Shown here: positions 9,560-17,856 of the stretch, piece after piece | Layout: every line of letters begins with the position of its first letter | Position numbering within the stretch: the stretch's first letter is position 1 | Source of the DNA: JACRLW01 sp046349595 | GTDB lineage: Bacteria > Planctomycetota > UBA1135 > UBA2386 | DNA length: 64,000 nucleotides | Direction of reading: 5' to 3' | Assembly: GCA_046349595.1 (NCBI GenBank) | Contig: JAXMCA010000002.1 | Coordinates: 806,001 to 870,000, forward strand | Made by a program: the position numbers and the translations under genes | Notes under the pieces: model-generated | Database searches by the model: none | Told to the model about the DNA's origin: nothing | What the model saw: only the letters and a program-made list of their open reading frames with translations

Positions 9560-10090
9560 TCAGTCCATCCGGCGACGCAGGTAACGCGCCAGCGTGTCGA
9601 GGTCACACTCGAGATCGATCACCACCTCCTGAGCAGCCGTGTCGGGACACAGCACGGCGATTCCGGCGCAGCGCAGTCGGGACGGCCCGGAGGTGTCCCC
9701 GCGCGAGAGCTGCGCCGTGGAACCGCGCAGAGCGACGCGTTCGCCGAAGGACACGCGGACGTCGCGCATCTCCAGCCCGCCGGAGGAGAGCACGCCGTAA
9801 GCGGCACGCAGCAGCAGGCCCCCGCCGAGTTCGATGCGGACATCGTCGAGCGCGAGCCGATCGCAGACACCGCCCACGGCCAACGGCGTGGTCGCGGGAT
9901 CGGGAGCTGCGTGCGCCGCGGACAGCGCGGGAAGGCCGCGCGACGCGTCGAGGAGCAGGTCGTCGACGGCGACGAGCTCCGGGCCGGGCCGCGCGCCGAC
10001 GTCGGGCATCGCATCCTCCTGCGGCCGGTAGTGCACGACCAGCGCGATCGTCCCGCAGAGGAGGACGACCCAGGCGAGGGGAAAACGCAT
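9560..10090 (-). CDS. Small membrane-anchored hypothetical protein
   Basis: One N-terminal hydrophobic helix (residues 1-21, 'WVVLLCGTIALVV') anchors about 155 outside residues rich in beta strands. It contains two cysteines near the C-terminal half ('RLRCAGIAVLC') and no recognised motif. The ATG at 10090 was chosen because it overlaps the upstream stop as TGATG. A GTG one codon earlier is also in frame. It is probably co-translated with the upstream lipoprotein. Confidence 0.6.
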   Translation of the reverse strand: MRFPLAWVVLLCGTIALVVHYRPQEDAMPDVGARPGPELVAVDDLLLDASRGLPALSAAHAAPDPATTPLAVGGVCDRLALDDVRIELGGGLLLRAAYGVLSSGGLEMRDVRVSFGERVALRGSTAQLSRGDTSGPSRLRCAGIAVLCPDTAAQEVVIDLECDLDTLARYLRRRMD

Positions 10091-12183
10091 CACGGCAACA
10101 GGATCACGCCGCGCACGCCGTCGCGGACGACACCGCCCGTCGACAGATCGAAGTCCTCGCTGCGCACGTCGAACACGCGCGACCGCGCGAGATCGATCTC
10201 GTCGTCGAGCAGTGCGCGATCGACCGCGACTTCGAGATCGGAACCCGAAGCGACGGCCGTCGCAGACGCGGCGATCTGGCTGCCCCGCAGGAACACGCGC
10301 ACCAGCGGCGCCCCGGCCTGCAGCACGACTTCGACGCGCACCGTCTCGGAGAGATGCGTGCGACCGACGTCGCGCAGCCGCATCACGAAGGCAGTCGCGT
10401 GCTGCGGACGCAACGCGATCTCGCCGTCGGCAACCGTGACGCGGAAGGCGAGCGCGGTCGTGCCGAGGCTGTAGGCGACCTGCTCGATGTCGACGCCGAG
10501 ACGTCGACCACCGCTCGCGTCACCGCGCGGATCCGCGGGATCGAGCAGACCGGGGACCTGCGCCCAATCGGCGAAGTCGCCGTCGGCGACGACGTCCCTT
10601 CGCGCCATCGGTCGGCGGTCGAAGCCGCCGAACAATTGCGTGGCGTCGACCTGTGTGAGGGTGGGAAGCACACCGCCGAAGGTGGGATCGGCGAGCGTGC
10701 CCGCCAGCGGCAGGTAACCGAGAAAGGCGGGGAGCGCAGCGCGCACGTCGAAGCTGCCGCTGGTCAGGGGCCCGTGAAGTCGCAGGTCGAGCGAACCGAG
10801 CGAACCGGAGACCCGCAGCTGCGTGGCGACCTCGGCGTCGAGCGCGCCGCGGATCGCGTCGAGGTCTGCACGCCACTCGGTGCGCGCCGCGGCATCGACG
10901 GCGTGCGGGATCACCACCAGGTCGTCGCCCTGCGAGTCGGTCTCGGCGGCGATCGAGTCGAAGGCGCTGCGCAGATCGTCGAGCGCAGCACGCAGCGACT
11001 GCAAGGACGCGATGTCGACGCCGCGCCGGCTGCGTGCCGTCTGCGGATGCGCGAGCAGGATCGACTCGAGACTCGTCCCCGCGCCGCCGAGGTCGGCCGG
11101 CCGCACGTCGAGGTCGAGGGTCGCGAGCCAGTCCAGCCAGAACGAAGCCGCCGCGTAGAGGCTGCGCAGCATCAGCGGATCGGCGGCGTCGAGTTCACGC
11201 TGCCCGGGTAGTCCACGGAACACGGCGGGCAGGGTCAGCACGAAGCCGGCGCTCGACGGCACCAGATCGAGATCGAGCAGCGCCGCATCGATCGCCGGAC
11301 GCAATCGGTCGCGCAACGCGGCCGCGATCGTCTCGAGCGTGGGCCCACCGGGAGGAGGGACCACGGTCGACGGCCAGTCGCCGGCGAGGATCCGTTCGAA
11401 CAGACCGCGTGAACGGAGATCGAGACCGAGCCCGGCAAGCGCCTCGCCCACGCTGTCGATCCCGGAGGTGGTGTCGCTGCGGTCGTCGAGCACGATCAGC
11501 ACACGGGAGATCGCACGCAGCAGGTGCGGCAACGCGGTGAACGGATCGATCTGCTGTGCCTGTGCCAGCGCCGCATCGGCGTCGCGCAAGCCGGTGCTGC
11601 TGCCCTGCGCGAGGAGGGAGTAGGCGCTCTGCGCCAAGCGGAGCGCGTCCTCGGTGTGTCGCGCACGCGTCGCCGAGCGGATCTGCAACTCGTCGAGATC
11701 ACCGACCGACGCCGACATCACCTCGGTGACCGGGTCGTAGCCGACGGCGTCCGACGCGATCACGACGCGCGCCACGCCGGGAGTCAGCGCCGACGCTCGC
11801 TCGGGATCGGTGCGCCGCGCGACGAACAGCGACGACACCGGTCGGCTCACCGGCAACGCCATGCGCAGGCGGAGCGTGGCGAGTGCGAGCAGGGGTCCCG
11901 GATCCGGACGCATCCGGATCGCGAAGCAACGCCCCACCGGCGCGCTGTCTTGGAAGTCGATGTCGGCGACCGTCTCCACCGTGACGTCGACCACGTGGTC
12001 GAGCGCGCCCGGGGGGATCCGCAACTCGAATCCGCGCAGCGGATCGCTGCCGTCGTCCCGAAGCACCGCTCCGGCCGGTCCGATCGTCGTCGTGATCTTC
12101 CCGGTGCCGACGTTGCGCCGGACCGGAGAGTCGCCGCAGGCGCACAGGGCGAGCAGCGCGAGCGCGAGAGGGAAGGAGCGCAT
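10090..12183 (-). CDS. Lipoprotein with ZU5-like N-terminal domain
   Basis: The lipobox 'LLALCACGDS' follows a short signal peptide, so the protein is probably tethered to a membrane. Residues 40-120 carry the ZU5-like pattern 'GFELRIPPGALDHVVDVTV', a fold used for protein contacts. A long alpha-rich middle and a beta-rich C-terminus are unrecognised. The ATG at 12183 was preferred over one 20 codons upstream because the signal peptide begins there. The gene heads the leftward run and diverges from the carboxypeptidase. The same ZU5-like motif occurs in the lipoprotein at 20190. Confidence 0.75.
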   Translation of the reverse strand: MRSFPLALALLALCACGDSPVRRNVGTGKITTTIGPAGAVLRDDGSDPLRGFELRIPPGALDHVVDVTVETVADIDFQDSAPVGRCFAIRMRPDPGPLLALATLRLRMALPVSRPVSSLFVARRTDPERASALTPGVARVVIASDAVGYDPVTEVMSASVGDLDELQIRSATRARHTEDALRLAQSAYSLLAQGSSTGLRDADAALAQAQQIDPFTALPHLLRAISRVLIVLDDRSDTTSGIDSVGEALAGLGLDLRSRGLFERILAGDWPSTVVPPPGGPTLETIAAALRDRLRPAIDAALLDLDLVPSSAGFVLTLPAVFRGLPGQRELDAADPLMLRSLYAAASFWLDWLATLDLDVRPADLGGAGTSLESILLAHPQTARSRRGVDIASLQSLRAALDDLRSAFDSIAAETDSQGDDLVVIPHAVDAAARTEWRADLDAIRGALDAEVATQLRVSGSLGSLDLRLHGPLTSGSFDVRAALPAFLGYLPLAGTLADPTFGGVLPTLTQVDATQLFGGFDRRPMARRDVVADGDFADWAQVPGLLDPADPRGDASGGRRLGVDIEQVAYSLGTTALAFRVTVADGEIALRPQHATAFVMRLRDVGRTHLSETVRVEVVLQAGAPLVRVFLRGSQIAASATAVASGSDLEVAVDRALLDDEIDLARSRVFDVRSEDFDLSTGGVVRDGVRGVILLP

Positions 12184-12312
12184 CGGGAAGGCGAGAGGAT
12201 CAACCCTGCGGTGCAGGGTGTCGAGAGGCTGACGCGAGATCACGCCACCTCCTCGTGTCGCGCCCTATGCTTCACCACCCGCCGGCCTCGTCTCCTTGCT
12301 CCTCGGATCCGC
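12184..12312. promoter_or_regulatory. Divergent intergenic region
   Basis: This 129-bp gap lies between divergently transcribed exported-protein genes and must hold both promoters. TATGCT at 12266-12271 is a possible rightward -10 box with no good -35 box. No operator repeat is visible. Confidence 0.3.
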
Positions 12313-14781
12313 ATGACGCTCACGCGCCGTCTCGCACTCTGCCTCGCCCTGTCGATACCCCTCGCGCCGCTCGCCGCCCAGGTCGGGACGCAGGAGGTGC
12401 GCAATCTGGTCCAGGTCCGCATCCACGACGCGCGCGAGCTGGATCGACTGCTCGCTCTGGACCTCGATCTGGCGTCGTGTCAGGGAGTCGAACCTCCGGT
12501 GAAGGTCGTGGAGTTGATCGCGAAGGACAGCGACCTCGCGCTCCTGGACCGTGCGGGTCTCGACTACGACGTCGCGATCCGCGACCTCGCCAGCCACTAC
12601 GAGCACGAACTGGCGCGCGACGGCGGTGTCGTGACGCAGTCCCTGACGCCGCCGGTCGGCTCGGGGGGCATGGGCGGCAACTACACCCTCGCGCAGATGG
12701 AGGCGATCCTCGACGGCTTCAACCGCGACCATCCCGCACTGTGCTCCGCGAAGATCTCGATCGGCCACTCGATCGAGGGCCGCGACATCTGGGCCGTGAA
12801 GATCTCCGACAACGTCGCCCTCACGGAGAACGAGCCGCGCGCGTACTTCGACGCGGTGCATCATGCGCGCGAGCCGGTGTCGATGACCCTGACGCTCGCC
12901 TTCATGGATTGGCTGCTCAGCAGCTACGGCACCGATCCCGTGGCGACGTTCATCGTCGACGAGCGCGAGCTGTGGTTCGTGCCGTGCGTGAACCCCGACG
13001 GCTACGAGTACAACCGCGCGACCAATCCCGGCGGTGGTGGCCTGTGGCGCAAGAACCGCCGCAACAACGGCGACGGGACCTTCGGCGTCGACCTGAACCG
13101 CAACTACGCGACCGGTTGGTCGGCTCCCAACGGCGGCAACTCGACGGCGACGAACTCCGACGTCTATCGCGGCACGGCGCCGTTCTCCGAACCCGAGACC
13201 ACGGCGATCGAGAACTTCATGACCGGTCGCGGCTTCGTGCTGACCTGCTCGCTCCACACCTACCAGGACGTGCTGCTGCACCCGTGGGGTTGGCAGAACG
13301 GCGGTCCCGCGAACATCGCCGACTACAACGCGCTCGGGCCGGTCCTGACCGACGACAACCAGATCGTCTTCGGCCCGGTGTCGACGACGCTGTACATCGC
13401 GGCCGGTGGCGCGCTCGATCATCATCACGCGGTGCACGGCGCCATCGCCTGGTCACCGGAACTCGGCCGCAGCACCGAAGGCGGATTCTGGCCGGCGCCC
13501 GCGCAGCAGATCGCGATCGTCAACCGCCACCTGAGCATGGTGCGCGACATGGCGCTGGCCGCCGGTTCGGTGATGTCGATCGATTCCGCGTCGGTCGTGG
13601 AGGAGGCCGGCGGAAACGGCAATGGCGCGATCGAGGCGGGCGAGACCGGTGCCGTCACCGTGATCTTGCGCAATGCCGGTCTCGCGGCCTTGCCGGCCGG
13701 CGCACAGGTGACGATCCAATCGCTGACCGTCGGCGTGAACGTGCTGTCGACCAACACCACGGTCGCGCCGCTCGGCCGGCTCGGTCTCGCGCAGAACGGA
13801 GCCGGCACGCTGCGCATCGCGGTAGCGGCGGGCTTCGGCGGGAGCAGCGCGACGGTGCGTGTCACGGCGACGGGTGGCGGCCTCACCGTCTCGCGTGACG
13901 TCGACTTCGCGACCCGCGTGCGCCGCGTACTCGTCGCCGACGACATGGAACAGGACCGCGGCTTCACGCGCGGGTCGGGCACGGCGACGACCGGCCTGTG
14001 GGAACGCGCGGCTCCGCAGCAGACGCTGAATGGCGCGACGGTGATCCAGCCCGGTACGCAGCACACCACCGGCGGCACGCTGTGCCAGGTGACCGATGCC
14101 CGTGCCGGCACCGGTGTCGGCAGCTTCGACGTCGACGGCGGCTACACCGACCTCCTGTCGCCGGTGATGGACCTCTCGCACGTCGTCGATGCCGAGATCG
14201 ACATGTGGTACTGGTACGCCGAGAGCGTGGGCGACGACGCCTTCGAGATCGCGATCAGCAGCGACGGCGGCTCGAACTGGACCACGCTGTTCAACTCGAC
14301 GCAGTCGACCGGCGCCTGGAGCGAGCTGCGGCTGCCCCTGCCGGCGCCGATCACCGACCGCATGCGCCTCAGGTTCCGCGCGCAGGACCTCAACGCTTCG
14401 CTCGTCGAGGCCCTGGTCGACGACTTCGCCGTCCGCGGTGTCGCCGCGGACGGAGCGGTCACGGTGCTGTCCTCGGGCGCGCTCGGCTCGCACGCGCGGA
14501 TCGGCTTCGTCGGTGAAGTCGGCGCGCAGGTGATCCCCCTCGTCGCCTTCGCATCCGGTGCTCCGCTGAACATCCCCGGCATCGGCGGAAGCCTCCTGCT
14601 CGATCCCGCCTCGATCTACGCCTACCCGTCGCTCGCGCTGCCGGCCTCGGGACACGCCGCACTCGAGCTCGCCATTCCCGCCAACGCGGCGCTGCACGGC
14701 GCCGTCCTCCACTGGCAGGGATTGCACGCCGGGTCGCAGGGGCTCGCGCTCGCGAACGCGACGACGCTGACGCTGCAGTGA
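12313..14781 (+). CDS. Secreted M14 zinc carboxypeptidase with large C-terminal extension
   Basis: A signal peptide ('LCLALSIPLAPLAAQ') is followed by a propeptide and the M14 domain. Zinc ligands are the HxxE motif at His184/Glu187 ('VHHAREP') and a later histidine in 'CSLHTYQD'. Substrate-binding hallmarks 'NPDGYEYNRA' and 'DLNRNY' are present, and the catalytic Glu is likely in 'WSPELG'. The enzyme removes C-terminal residues from peptides outside the cell. After about residue 430 come an Ig-like region, a MAM/jelly-roll-like region ('DIEMWY'-type strands) and a C-terminal beta module. The ATG at 12313 matches the signal peptide. At 822 residues it is roughly twice a simple M14 enzyme. Confidence 0.9.
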   Translation: MTLTRRLALCLALSIPLAPLAAQVGTQEVRNLVQVRIHDARELDRLLALDLDLASCQGVEPPVKVVELIAKDSDLALLDRAGLDYDVAIRDLASHYEHELARDGGVVTQSLTPPVGSGGMGGNYTLAQMEAILDGFNRDHPALCSAKISIGHSIEGRDIWAVKISDNVALTENEPRAYFDAVHHAREPVSMTLTLAFMDWLLSSYGTDPVATFIVDERELWFVPCVNPDGYEYNRATNPGGGGLWRKNRRNNGDGTFGVDLNRNYATGWSAPNGGNSTATNSDVYRGTAPFSEPETTAIENFMTGRGFVLTCSLHTYQDVLLHPWGWQNGGPANIADYNALGPVLTDDNQIVFGPVSTTLYIAAGGALDHHHAVHGAIAWSPELGRSTEGGFWPAPAQQIAIVNRHLSMVRDMALAAGSVMSIDSASVVEEAGGNGNGAIEAGETGAVTVILRNAGLAALPAGAQVTIQSLTVGVNVLSTNTTVAPLGRLGLAQNGAGTLRIAVAAGFGGSSATVRVTATGGGLTVSRDVDFATRVRRVLVADDMEQDRGFTRGSGTATTGLWERAAPQQTLNGATVIQPGTQHTTGGTLCQVTDARAGTGVGSFDVDGGYTDLLSPVMDLSHVVDAEIDMWYWYAESVGDDAFEIAISSDGGSNWTTLFNSTQSTGAWSELRLPLPAPITDRMRLRFRAQDLNASLVEALVDDFAVRGVAADGAVTVLSSGALGSHARIGFVGEVGAQVIPLVAFASGAPLNIPGIGGSLLLDPASIYAYPSLALPASGHAALELAIPANAALHGAVLHWQGLHAGSQGLALANATTLTLQ

Positions 14782-14801
14782 TCGCCGCATTTGCGGCGAT
14801 C
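14780..14801 (+). terminator. Terminator-like hairpin after the carboxypeptidase
   Basis: A perfect 9-bp stem (14780-14788 with 14793-14801) and an ATTT loop overlap the stop codon. There is no U tract. Confidence 0.5.
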
Positions 14802-14834
14802 CGCACCGCCCCACGAACAAGTCCGAGGTTCGGG

Positions 14835-14865
14835 TTGACCTCGGCTTGACGTCGGTGCCTAGTCT
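14835..14865 (+). promoter_or_regulatory. Possible sigma70-type promoter
   Basis: TTGACC at 14835-14840 and TAGTCT at 14860-14865 are separated by 19 bp, upstream of the secreted gene at 14991. The spacing is long, so this is tentative. Confidence 0.35.
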
Positions 14866-14990
14866 GCGCGGAATCGGCCCCCAGGTCACCGCGACCGGCT
14901 CCGCGCGTCTTGCACAGCGACGGATCCGCACCGAGAGCACTTCCGCACGCGGAGCCAAGGGGACGACTCACCCTTCCACCGAGAGCAACC

Positions 14991-16832
14991 ATGATGCAAC
15001 GCACTCTGCTGGCCGCGCTCCTCGCGAGCGGCGCGCTCGCCGCCCAGGGCATCGGTCCGTACACCAACGGCGACTACCTCTTCCTCCTCGGCTACTCCGA
15101 CAGCCAGGGGCCGACCGGTCCGAGCACGCAGTCGTATCCCGTCTCGCGGTTCAAGGACCTCAACGGTGACGGCGCGATCAGCGATTCCAACGAGCTGTTC
15201 GCCTTCCTCAAGGTCTCCTACAACACGCGCAACCTGAGCGGCGGCATCCTGGCCTCGTTCATGTCGGACATGTCGTGGTGCCAGGAGGGCGACAACATCG
15301 CCTTCTACATCGCCGACTCCGCCGACGGCCGCATCACGCGCGGCGTCGACAGCAACAACAATGGCGTCCTCGACAACAACGAGGTCACCGAGTTCTTCGA
15401 CTTCCAGAGCGCCTTCGCACCCGACGGCATCGCGGTCCACCGCGACAACGCGGGCGTGACGCACGTCTACGTCGCACTCGACGACTCCGCGAGCCCGTAC
15501 GGCCCCGGCATCCACGAGCTGATCGACGGCAACGGCGACGGCGACGCGAAGGACGCAGGCGAGCAGACGCCCTTCGTCAACGCCGCGATGGGACTCACGG
15601 TCGCCGGCAGCGCGGGCACCGTAACCCTCACCAGCATGCTGTTCGAGCAGGTCAGTGTGCTCGACAACGGCACGGTACTCGCCTACAGCCGCGGCTCCTC
15701 CAGCGCGACGACCGCCAACTCTCCCGACCAATACGCGTGGTACGCGTTCAACAAGGTCGGCGGTGTGACCACCGCGAGCGTGTTCTTCAATCCGTCGCAG
15801 GCCAACGGACTGGTCACGCATCCCGACTTCGCCGCGGGCGGCACCTTCCCGCAGTGGGATGTCGTCGTCGGCACGGCACCCAACACCAAGGTCTACAGCG
15901 ACGTGCAGTTCTTCGCGGCGGCACCGCCGACGCTGTTCGGTCCGCGCGACTACTTCTTCGGCGCGGCCTACAACAACCCCTTCCGCTACCTGAACCCGTC
16001 GAGCGTTCCGGTGCACGGGCTGTTCTACCGCTGGCGCGATGCGAACAGCAACTTCGCGATCGACGCCGGCGAGATCACGCTGTGGGCGAACTTCTCGGGC
16101 AACGTCGTCGCGGGCGTGCAGCCCTTCGCGCTGTCGCTCTCGGGCGGAGGATCGATCCCCGATCTCAACCAGCAGGTGTTCACCATCGAGGCGAAGGACG
16201 GTCAGCTCCACGTGTGCTGGGGCTCGGGCAGCACCGCGAACAAGAGCTGGGCGCTCCTGCAGGACACCAACTCCAACGGCGTGATCGAGACCGGCGAGGC
16301 GCGCCAGAGCTATGCCTTCAGCTCGGCCGCCAATCCGGTCTATCACCCGAGCTTCGGGCCTTTCATCAAGGACGCGTCGGCCTTCGGCCGCGGCTTCATG
16401 CCCGGTCCCTTCCCGGCGGGTCTGACCCCCTACGGCCAGGGTTGTGCGCTGCCGAGCAACGGACTGGCTCCGGTCTGTGATGCCTTCGGCGGCATGCCCC
16501 AGGTCGGCAACGCCAGCTTCGGCGTGGCAGTCGAACGCGTGCCCTTCGGCGCGGGGATGTATCTCGAGATCGGTCTGAGCCAGGCTTCGACGCCGCTGCC
16601 CCCCGGTCTCGGTGGCGGCAGCAACTGCATCCTGCTCACCGACCTCGCGATCGGCGTGTTCGGTCCCTTCGCCGCGGACACCGATGGTGTCGCCGGTCTG
16701 CAACTGCCCATCCCCGCCGTGCCGGCCCTCGCCGGCGGCAACCTGGACACGCAGTGGCTGACCATCGCCGCCGTCGGGCCGAACGTGCAGCTCTTCACCA
16801 GCAACGCACTGCAGATCACGATCCAGCCCTGA
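14991..16832 (+). CDS. Secreted hypothetical protein with calcium-type repeats and shared C-terminal module
   Basis: A signal peptide ('LLAALLASGALAAQ') precedes a beta-rich body. Several 'D.N.DG.I.D.NE' segments ('DLNGDGAISDSNE', 'DSNNNGVLDNNE', 'DGNGDGDAKDAGE') resemble dockerin/EF-hand calcium loops. The C-terminal 110 residues, after 'YGQGCALPSNG', are the kind of sandwich module shared with other exported proteins here, ending 'SNALQITIQP'. It may be surface-attached. No catalytic motif is evident. Two adjacent ATG codons (14991 and 14994) are possible starts. Confidence 0.75.
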   Translation: MMQRTLLAALLASGALAAQGIGPYTNGDYLFLLGYSDSQGPTGPSTQSYPVSRFKDLNGDGAISDSNELFAFLKVSYNTRNLSGGILASFMSDMSWCQEGDNIAFYIADSADGRITRGVDSNNNGVLDNNEVTEFFDFQSAFAPDGIAVHRDNAGVTHVYVALDDSASPYGPGIHELIDGNGDGDAKDAGEQTPFVNAAMGLTVAGSAGTVTLTSMLFEQVSVLDNGTVLAYSRGSSSATTANSPDQYAWYAFNKVGGVTTASVFFNPSQANGLVTHPDFAAGGTFPQWDVVVGTAPNTKVYSDVQFFAAAPPTLFGPRDYFFGAAYNNPFRYLNPSSVPVHGLFYRWRDANSNFAIDAGEITLWANFSGNVVAGVQPFALSLSGGGSIPDLNQQVFTIEAKDGQLHVCWGSGSTANKSWALLQDTNSNGVIETGEARQSYAFSSAANPVYHPSFGPFIKDASAFGRGFMPGPFPAGLTPYGQGCALPSNGLAPVCDAFGGMPQVGNASFGVAVERVPFGAGMYLEIGLSQASTPLPPGLGGGSNCILLTDLAIGVFGPFAADTDGVAGLQLPIPAVPALAGGNLDTQWLTIAAVGPNVQLFTSNALQITIQP

Positions 16833-16917
16833 GGCCGAGGGTCAGGGGCGGGTTCCCCGGCCCAACGCGCAACGGCGCGACCGGCCGACAGGCGGCCTCG
16901 TGCGCCCTCGCCGGGGC

Positions 16918-16945
16918 TTCACGACGGCGCGGCGGCTCCTAGAAT
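16918..16945 (+). promoter_or_regulatory. Possible promoter before the 187-residue gene
   Basis: TTCACG (16918-16923) and TAGAAT (16940-16945) are separated by 16 bp and would give a leader of about 130 nt. Otherwise 16833-17080 holds nothing recognisable. Confidence 0.3.
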
Positions 16946-17080
16946 CCGCCGCTTCGCCGCGTGGGTTCTTCCGCGCGGCAGCCTCTCCGCGCCCGACCCG
17001 CGCTCCTGCAGGGCGAACGGTCAGCCACCGGAACCACGCACCGGTGGTCGTCCTGCATCCCCGATCCCCCTCATCGCTGA

Positions 17081-17644
17081 ATGTCCACTCGCACCCCGAA
17101 GGCGAAGAAGTCCACTTCGTCGACCAAGACCGCCGCGGCCGCGACCGCTGCGCCCGCAACGGCACCGGCACCGCGCCGGCAGCCCGCGGCACCCCGCAGC
17201 GCTCCGACGCGCCGCACGGATGATCTCCTGCTCGCCGGCGCCTCGAGTTCCGGCACCCCCTTCGGCCGCTGCGGCGGTCGCGCGATCCTCACGCGCCTCG
17301 AGCGCGACCTCTGCGACCGGCTCACCGGTCTCGGCGTTGCGCACAGCCACCGCCCGCGCCACTTCGAGGTCAGCCTCGAGAACAAGACCCTCGCCGCCTA
17401 TGCACCGACGATGGTCCTGCGCGGCCGCGGTCGCGAAGGCAAGACGGTCGTGATCGAGACCGCGGAGCAGGCCCAGGACCCGAACCTCAGCAAGATCCGC
17501 GCGTACCGCAAGCAGTACGGTCTCGAGTTCTACGTCTGCCTGGTCGCGCCGGAAGAGGTGCTCGACGAGGTGCACTTCGACACCTACGACGAAGCGACCT
17601 CGGCGACCGACGTGCACACCTTGGTCAGCCGTCTCGCCGACTGA
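17081..17644 (+). CDS. Hypothetical protein with basic disordered N-terminus
   Basis: Residues 1-45 are low-complexity and rich in Lys, Ala, Pro and Arg. A compact domain of about 130 residues follows. Its order 'LERDLCDRLTGLGVAHSHRP', 'YAPTMVL', 'KTVVIETAE' and 'YGLEFYVCLV' is reminiscent of a PD-(D/E)xK-like or restriction-like alpha/beta fold, but the lysine of the catalytic motif is absent. No export signal is present. It stands alone between hairpins. Function unknown, and the fold suggestion is weak. Confidence 0.65.
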   Translation: MSTRTPKAKKSTSSTKTAAAATAAPATAPAPRRQPAAPRSAPTRRTDDLLLAGASSSGTPFGRCGGRAILTRLERDLCDRLTGLGVAHSHRPRHFEVSLENKTLAAYAPTMVLRGRGREGKTVVIETAEQAQDPNLSKIRAYRKQYGLEFYVCLVAPEEVLDEVHFDTYDEATSATDVHTLVSRLAD

Positions 17645-17666
17645 GTCGCCGCGGAAGAAGGCGCAC

Positions 17667-17688
17667 CGGGCCTCGGCTCCGAGGCCCG
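17667..17688 (+). terminator. Terminator-like hairpin
   Basis: A perfect 9-bp GC-rich stem (17667-17675 with 17680-17688) and a GCTC loop lie 23 bp after the stop codon. There is no U tract. Confidence 0.5.
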
Positions 17689-17784
17689 ATCGCGGCCCGC
17701 GCGGCCGACACGCCTCGCGGCGTCGGTGCGCACGCCGGGCCGACAGATCCGGGCCGCTTCGCGGGTCGAGGTCTGCCGGCCCCA

Positions 17785-17812
17785 TTGCACATGCGCACCC
17801 CCGGGCTATCCT
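17785..17812 (+). promoter_or_regulatory. Sigma70-type promoter of the greA-fusion gene
   Basis: TTGCAC at 17785-17790 and TATCCT at 17807-17812 have a 16-bp spacer, the best promoter match in this part of the window. It covers the in-frame ATG at 17791, which argues that translation begins further down. Confidence 0.55.
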
Positions 17813-17856
17813 GCTCCGCCCCCCTTTCTTTCCCACCTCGTGGAGGCTGCCAAGCC